A stretch of 10,036 nt of DNA, taken from NCBI GenBank assembly GCA_002505185.1, contig DAUP01000128.1:1-10036 (forward strand). Reading direction: 5' to 3'. The translations under genes and the position numbers were made by a program. The notes beneath the pieces were generated by a model. The model was not told where the DNA came from. It saw nothing but the letters and a program-made list of their open reading frames with translations, and did no database searches. Of this stretch, positions 5,621 through 10,036 are shown one piece after another (position 1 is the stretch's first letter; every line of letters begins with the position of its first letter). The stretch comes from Ferroplasmaceae archaeon UBA567. GTDB taxonomy: Archaea > Thermoplasmatota > Thermoplasmata > Thermoplasmatales > Thermoplasmataceae.

Positions 5621-5952
5621 TTGAAAACACCGGGCATCAAAAAGGTTGATATTGTGTTCATTAGGGCAAGAGCGGGAAGGAATACTATGAGCTTGTTGAT
5701 GTGAGAAGAATGAAGGGGAAAGTAGTAACCATGTATGCGGGTTATCTTGGGGAGTCTCCACGGTCAAAGATTGAACTTACCGGGAAGGATATATTCCCAT
5801 ATGTGGAGAGATTGGTTAGTGCAGAGATATCTGATTTTAATATGAGGGATATACTGAAGAAGATTGGGGTAGACTGTGATATATCCCCAATAACAAAGAT
5901 TGTTTTAGAGAACGACAGAAAACTGGGAAAGGCTTTCCTGAGGATTAAATGA
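5621..5952 (+). pseudogene. Frameshifted N-terminal remnant of a transposase-like protein
   Basis: Two overlapping plus-strand frames join into one recognisable N-terminus. From TTG 5621 the frame gives LKTPGIKKVDIVFIRAR and then loses sense. The next frame, from about 5671, gives SGKEYYELVDVRR, then MKGKVVTMYAGYLGESP, and runs to the TGA at 5952-5950. The composite pattern (FIRxR-(S)GKEYYxLVxxRRxxGKVVxxYxGYLG) is typical of the first about 40 residues of IS1634/IS4-type transposases. A one-base deletion at about 5669-5671 explains the shift. The 83-codon part starting at GTG 5701 could still be translated but would lack the first strand. The DDE catalytic domain is absent: after 5952 comes the 3' end of the convergent GPN GTPase. 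Terminal inverted repeats were not found. The IS family assignment is tentative. Confidence 0.5.
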
Positions 5953-6108
5953 AGCTCCATTTCAAAACAGCCCTTAAAAGATACCCTGAATGCAAATCAA
6001 AACTGGTCATATGCAAGACATACAGGAGAACTGTGAAATCATATAGATTTGAAATATTTGATGCAGTTGTGCATAAGAAATTTTTTCCCTATTCCCGCAA
6101 CACTTGCT

Positions 6109-6888
6109 TCAGTCATCCCGGTACATTGTATCAGTATCCTCTCCTCCCTCGAAGAAATTGGACATATCCGTATAAACATCCTCAAAGCCGAACATATCCT
6201 TAGAAGAAACCGGAGTTATTTTATTAATGATATCTGAATCTCTTAGTGCTGTTATGACATTCAGAAAATAATCTTTAACGGCATCCGTATTTTCATCCCT
6301 GAATGCGTCATAGAGAAGATCCGGATTCTCCTCCCATTCTGAAATCTCCTTGACCTTGTCCTCTCCTATCAGATCGATTTTGTTCAATATAAACATCATG
6401 GGAACATAAAATCTGGAGTATACAGAGCCGAAAAGCATTTTTTCAGATATGAAGCCAGATGGCGTCTGTGAAACCATTGAATCCGCCATGAAAGCTATCA
6501 TTGCCTTTTTATCCGCCAGGGACTTTACCAGCAGGGGACTTCCAGGCCTGAAACTGAAAAGCTCTATTTGTCCTGGTGTATCGAAAATAACATAGTATTC
6601 ATCATATAGTTCTATTTTGGACTTTATTTTGTCAATATTGTCCAGGAGAAGGTCTGCTGCAACTACCTGTGCCCCGTTTGGACCAAGTGAATATGCGGAC
6701 ATAACCTCATTTAATGATATAAATTCCCTTATGTCTATGTCCGGTTCATATGGCAGATATTCCGCTCCCGGATCCAGATTTACTATTATCGCATCATACT
6801 CGTTCTGTATAAGCCAGTCCTTGAATGCACCACAGAATGTTGATTTACCAGTTCCAGCCGGCCCTGTTACAAATAATGACCCTATCAT
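6109..6888 (-). CDS. GPN-loop GTPase (PAB0955/Npa3 family)
   Basis: This 259-residue protein has all the marks of GPN-loop GTPases, homodimeric P-loop NTPases. Eukaryotic members (Npa3/GPN1-3) are needed for RNA polymerase II assembly and nuclear import; the archaeal role is not settled. Visible motifs are the P-loop GPAGTGKST (9-17), the G2-region NLDPGAEYLPY (37-47), the defining GPN tripeptide in LGPNGA (68-73), G3 FDTPGQIELF (102-111), G4 NKID (169-172) and a G5-like VSSKDMFG (227-234). The acidic tail after 245 is typical of the family in being variable. The length is normal (archaeal members about 250 residues). It begins 19 bases after the DP2 stop on the same strand, so the two probably share a transcript. 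No Shine-Dalgarno motif precedes the ATG. Its end overlaps no supported gene. Confidence 0.94.
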   Translation of the reverse strand: MIGSLFVTGPAGTGKSTFCGAFKDWLIQNEYDAIIVNLDPGAEYLPYEPDIDIREFISLNEVMSAYSLGPNGAQVVAADLLLDNIDKIKSKIELYDEYYVIFDTPGQIELFSFRPGSPLLVKSLADKKAMIAFMADSMVSQTPSGFISEKMLFGSVYSRFYVPMMFILNKIDLIGEDKVKEISEWEENPDLLYDAFRDENTDAVKDYFLNVITALRDSDIINKITPVSSKDMFGFEDVYTDMSNFFEGGEDTDTMYRDD

Positions 6889-6907
6889 AGGTGTTTATTG
6901 CTTGTCG

Positions 6908-9900
6908 TTATTTAAATGATTCCAGTGTGGTTTCTTCTGCCTTTGCCGGTTCAGATACATCAAATGTGTTGTCTATGGAATCTATAAGGCGCCTTATCTG
7001 GTATTGCAGGTAGATGGGCAAATTATACTCATCCATGACCTTTTCAGTTTCCTTGAGATATTTTATAATGCTTCCGTGGTGTATTGTCAGTATTATATTG
7101 TCTGATCCACATTTAAGGCATTTCCCGGAAAGCGGGACGCGGCGGAATTTTGTATTGCATTTTGTGCACCTGAACTCCTGTGTGAAGAAACTTCTCATGT
7201 TCCCGAACATATCTGGAAGGAAATGTGATGATATGACCCTTGCGGCAACATCGTTTTCGTCAACTGACATTAGCTTTGTTGCCAGGCCAAGCTGTTTTTC
7301 AATCTTTTCCTGCATGGAATCTATGGTTTTATACGCTGACATTAACACTCCCTCGTTGAGGTTTGAGGTATCAAAAGAAAATCCAGAGCTCGTGTATATT
7401 CCCTGCGTTTCGATCTTTGACTTCATTGTGAGCATCAGATTTTCAATCTTGGAAGGTGGTGTGCCCTTCTCTGTTTCTTCATAAAATTCAAGCGGGTATT
7501 TCCAGAGGGTATCCACATTCATTGCCTCCTTATCTACCTCCTCCGGGTCAAGAAGAACGGTAAGCACGAGTGGCGCATCCATTAACCCCCCTGTGGTCGA
7601 AGGAAGGAAATCCCTGGAAAAATCCAGTAGCCCCTCGAGGAGAAGCATAATGCTGTCCTCATCTCCATCGCAGTTCCTTCTCTTTGCCGCATGATAGAAA
7701 GGATGGGCATAGCATCCGCTTACCCTGGAAAATCCTATTACTCTGGATACTATTCCACCAGAGGTGTGCGGTGCCAGTCCAATAACCAGCTCGCCGATAA
7801 GGTCGTTTATGTCATGGCATGAATAATAGGGCTGAAGATTGTAATATCTTACCAGCATGTCGTCCACAAAATTAGCCACATTTAACAGGTATTTTGCTGA
7901 ATCCTCTGGTATTATAATGTCCTGTGGATATATCTCGTTCAATTCCTGATCCGGATATCCCAAACCAACAAGTTGTTCTGATGAAAGATTAAGCTCACTT
8001 TTCTTGAAATGGGTTATGGGTATATCTGACATATCATATCTGCAGGTTCCGTCCTTGTTTATACTTATATCATGTATGGATCTTAAAATACCCTTTTCCA
8101 GAGGTTCTACTGCGCTGTTTTTGGACATTAATTTCTTAACCCCCTTAAGATCCTTTACCTGTTCAGGTTTTATGTTCAGCCTTGATTCGGCTCTTTCCAG
8201 TATTGCGCTCAGGTCTATATTCATTTTTTTAATCTTTTTCTGGTTATATGTAACGGAACCACAGTTTTCACATACTGTCAAAGGTGTTTCATTTCCACAA
8301 TTTTTGCATATTCTCTCGTTTAACTCTATTGCATATTCACTTTTGTTCTTTGCAGCATTTAATATGGAACGCCTGTTGTCACCGTAATTCAGTATGGGGA
8401 ACAATGAATGGACCTTTGGCTTCATTTTCCGGTCACCGGCCTTCTCTGGTCTTCCAAGCCTTGCTCCCACGCGTACAGGTGACCTGGCCTTAATTATCAT
8501 TCCTGAGAGCTGGTTCACAGCCTCAAGTGCCTTATCAGAATTGTAAGACCCTTTCTTTACAATTATGCTATTTTCTATTGAAAATCCCGTTGACACAAGA
8601 AGCGGATAATATTCAGCAATTTCAAGCGAGCCTGCTTCAGGCCTGAATTCTATTCCCAGTTTTATTAAAATATCCTTTGCATTATTGTCAATATAAAGCC
8701 TGTCATTATGCAGGCGGGACCTTCCAAGCATGGATATAAGCGAATTTAGTTCATCTACTGTAATGTCATGCCAGTAATAATCATATTCTGGATATAAGGG
8801 TATATTATATTTTTTTGATATTTCTACTGCCTCATACTGGTCTGGCTTTGTTTCCATATACTTTTTCAGATCTTCATTAAGGTAGTAGGACCACCATTCC
8901 ACAGTGAATGGGGACGTAACAAGGTTTTTGTTGTTTTCAAGAAAATCTCCATATGCAATGAGTATTTCTCCAAGATCTGTTATTACAGCTATATCATCCT
9001 TTACTGCCTCTGCCTCCTCAATGGTTTTGATTTTTTTATGTTCTCCACTTTTAAGCAGCACTGTTGGGCCATCAATGGTGTTGCATGGTGTTATAGCTGC
9101 TGCCTTGCCTGGCAGTTCCACCTTTATCTGGGACCCTATTGCTATGAATTTATCCACAATATACATTGAAACAGGATTAATAGATGCAGCCGCCAGACCG
9201 GAAAGCCTTGATCTTCCATACCTCAGCCTAAACCCTCCTGCCCTGTTGGGGTATCCAAAGACAGGCCTTCCAGCAATTATGTCCCTGAGGTATTTCTGTG
9301 AATTATCTCCCTTTTCTTCTTTTTTGTTCTTTCCTATGTTTTCAAGGATATTCCATTCCTTCATATTCATAAGGCTGGTATACTTCAGGACTTTCCTTGA
9401 TTTCTGTATAAGCCCCTCGCAGAGGACAAGACACATACCCCCGCGGATGCGGTTTGTGGGTATTCTCTTCATGTCTCTGTGACCTGATATTTCCTCCTCT
9501 TCGCTGCCCTCTCCGTCTATCATTACAGGTGAGTTCCCGATGACCAGGCGTATTTCTTCTGGAGTGGGAAGATATTGAAGGTGTTTCGACCTGTTATATG
9601 CCTGTATCTCCTCAATATAACGTTCTATTTCCTCCTCTGTTGCCTTAAAACTTCCTATATTGAGCTCCCTCCGGACAATGTCGGCCATGAGTACACTTAA
9701 TGCCTGTGCTGTCCCTCCTGCACTTCTTATGGGTCCTGAATAAACAATATCAACATATTCAGTGCCATCATCATTTGAAACTATGTTTATTTCCTTGATT
9801 CCCTCAAGAGGGGCAACCAGTATTCCCTCAGTAAGTATGGCAAGTCCAACACGGACGGATTTTTCAAGTGCAAGCCTTCTATCATCCTTAAGAATCTCGG

Positions 9901-10036
9901 CAACTTTTCTGGATATCTTGAGCGATACCTCCTCCCTTGAAAGTGTTTTGCTCAATTCCCTTATATCATCTGCTATTCCATCAATCTGTATTAACTTCTC
10001 AACCCTTTCTGCCATATCGTTTGCGAGGGGTATTTC
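6908..10036 (-). CDS. polC: DNA polymerase D large subunit DP2 (PolC), 5' end beyond window
   Basis: This is the catalytic subunit of the euryarchaeal replicative polymerase PolD, which works with the exonuclease subunit DP1 (not in this window). Counting from the ATG at 10015, motifs are SGPIRSAGGTAQALSVLMAD (93-112), GYPNRAGGFRLRYGRSR (254-270), VGARLGRPEKAGDRKMKPK (516-534), a zinc site with Cys570, 573, 582 and 585, the catalytic loop KRRNCDGDEDS (778-788, Asp783, Asp785 and Asp787), and a second zinc site with Cys950, 953, 966 and 969. The frame is open upstream of that ATG, and the preceding codons read EIPLAND, matching the conserved EIPxAxDMAxRVExL region of other DP2 proteins. The Met at 10015 is therefore almost certainly internal and the true start lies past 10036. 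No intein interrupts the catalytic loop, a frequent insertion site. The C-terminus ETTLESFK resembles a weak PCNA-interacting peptide. The GPN GTPase follows 19 bases downstream. Confidence 0.97.
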   Translation of the reverse strand, partial: EIPLANDMAERVEKLIQIDGIADDIRELSKTLSREEVSLKISRKVAEILKDDRRLALEKSVRVGLAILTEGILVAPLEGIKEINIVSNDDGTEYVDIVYSGPIRSAGGTAQALSVLMADIVRRELNIGSFKATEEEIERYIEEIQAYNRSKHLQYLPTPEEIRLVIGNSPVMIDGEGSEEEEISGHRDMKRIPTNRIRGGMCLVLCEGLIQKSRKVLKYTSLMNMKEWNILENIGKNKKEEKGDNSQKYLRDIIAGRPVFGYPNRAGGFRLRYGRSRLSGLAAASINPVSMYIVDKFIAIGSQIKVELPGKAAAITPCNTIDGPTVLLKSGEHKKIKTIEEAEAVKDDIAVITDLGEILIAYGDFLENNKNLVTSPFTVEWWSYYLNEDLKKYMETKPDQYEAVEISKKYNIPLYPEYDYYWHDITVDELNSLISMLGRSRLHNDRLYIDNNAKDILIKLGIEFRPEAGSLEIAEYYPLLVSTGFSIENSIIVKKGSYNSDKALEAVNQLSGMIIKARSPVRVGARLGRPEKAGDRKMKPKVHSLFPILNYGDNRRSILNAAKNKSEYAIELNERICKNCGNETPLTVCENCGSVTYNQKKIKKMNIDLSAILERAESRLNIKPEQVKDLKGVKKLMSKNSAVEPLEKGILRSIHDISINKDGTCRYDMSDIPITHFKKSELNLSSEQLVGLGYPDQELNEIYPQDIIIPEDSAKYLLNVANFVDDMLVRYYNLQPYYSCHDINDLIGELVIGLAPHTSGGIVSRVIGFSRVSGCYAHPFYHAAKRRNCDGDEDSIMLLLEGLLDFSRDFLPSTTGGLMDAPLVLTVLLDPEEVDKEAMNVDTLWKYPLEFYEETEKGTPPSKIENLMLTMKSKIETQGIYTSSGFSFDTSNLNEGVLMSAYKTIDSMQEKIEKQLGLATKLMSVDENDVAARVISSHFLPDMFGNMRSFFTQEFRCTKCNTKFRRVPLSGKCLKCGSDNIILTIHHGSIIKYLKETEKVMDEYNLPIYLQYQIRRLIDSIDNTFDVSEPAKAEETTLESFK

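Noticed and set aside
5949..6237. Two overlapping plus-strand frames after the transposase remnant (starting at 5949 and 6049).
   Set aside because: They overlap the end of the strong GPN GTPase on the opposite strand, show no recognisable motif, and one begins only as an ATGA overlap with the remnant's stop. Bases 5953-6108 otherwise hold nothing I can support.
7014..9482. Several long plus-strand frames opposite DP2.
   Set aside because: They are antisense shadows of a strongly conserved gene and contain no family motifs.

Overview
The window looks like chromosomal DNA of an archaeon of the class Thermoplasmata, probably a Ferroplasma/Acidiplasma-like member of the Thermoplasmatales. The evidence is an intein-free euryarchaeal family-D DNA polymerase large subunit (DP2), a GPN-loop GTPase directly behind it, a fused ADP-forming acyl-CoA synthetase, a UbiA-type prenyltransferase, archaeal TATA-like boxes instead of bacterial promoters, an absence of clear Shine-Dalgarno sites, and AT-rich intergenic DNA. 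Placement at class level is fairly secure. Genus is a guess.

Layout from left to right. Positions 1-749 (minus strand) hold a two-gene unit: a Panacea/SocA-like (DUF4065) antitoxin-type gene followed after 8 bases by an ORF that starts like a PIN-domain nuclease and runs off the window edge. Next comes a minus-strand tRNA-Leu(UAG) with a TATA box and a likely terminator. The same TATA palindrome is well placed to serve a divergent plus-strand isochorismatase-fold gene whose catalytic Cys and first Asp are replaced. That gene is followed by the acyl-CoA synthetase, which meets the convergent prenyltransferase gene with 2 bases between their stop codons.

Positions 4534-5952 are an accessory island. 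It holds an unrecognised 234-residue AT-rich gene on the minus strand, followed again after exactly 8 bases by an ORF that begins like a PIN domain. This one carries an in-frame amber stop and lacks the rest of the domain. Beside it, on the plus strand, is the frameshifted N-terminus of a transposase-like protein. Positions 6109-10036 (minus) return to core genes: DP2, whose 5' end lies beyond the window, and the GPN GTPase 19 bases downstream.

The core genes cover replication (DP2), GTPase-dependent assembly (GPN), acyl-CoA/ATP metabolism and quinone or lipid prenylation. The accessory part suggests two toxin-antitoxin-like loci, one Panacea-PIN and one with an unknown partner plus a decayed PIN. 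The second pair is the best candidate here for something undescribed, but its toxin half appears dead in this genome.
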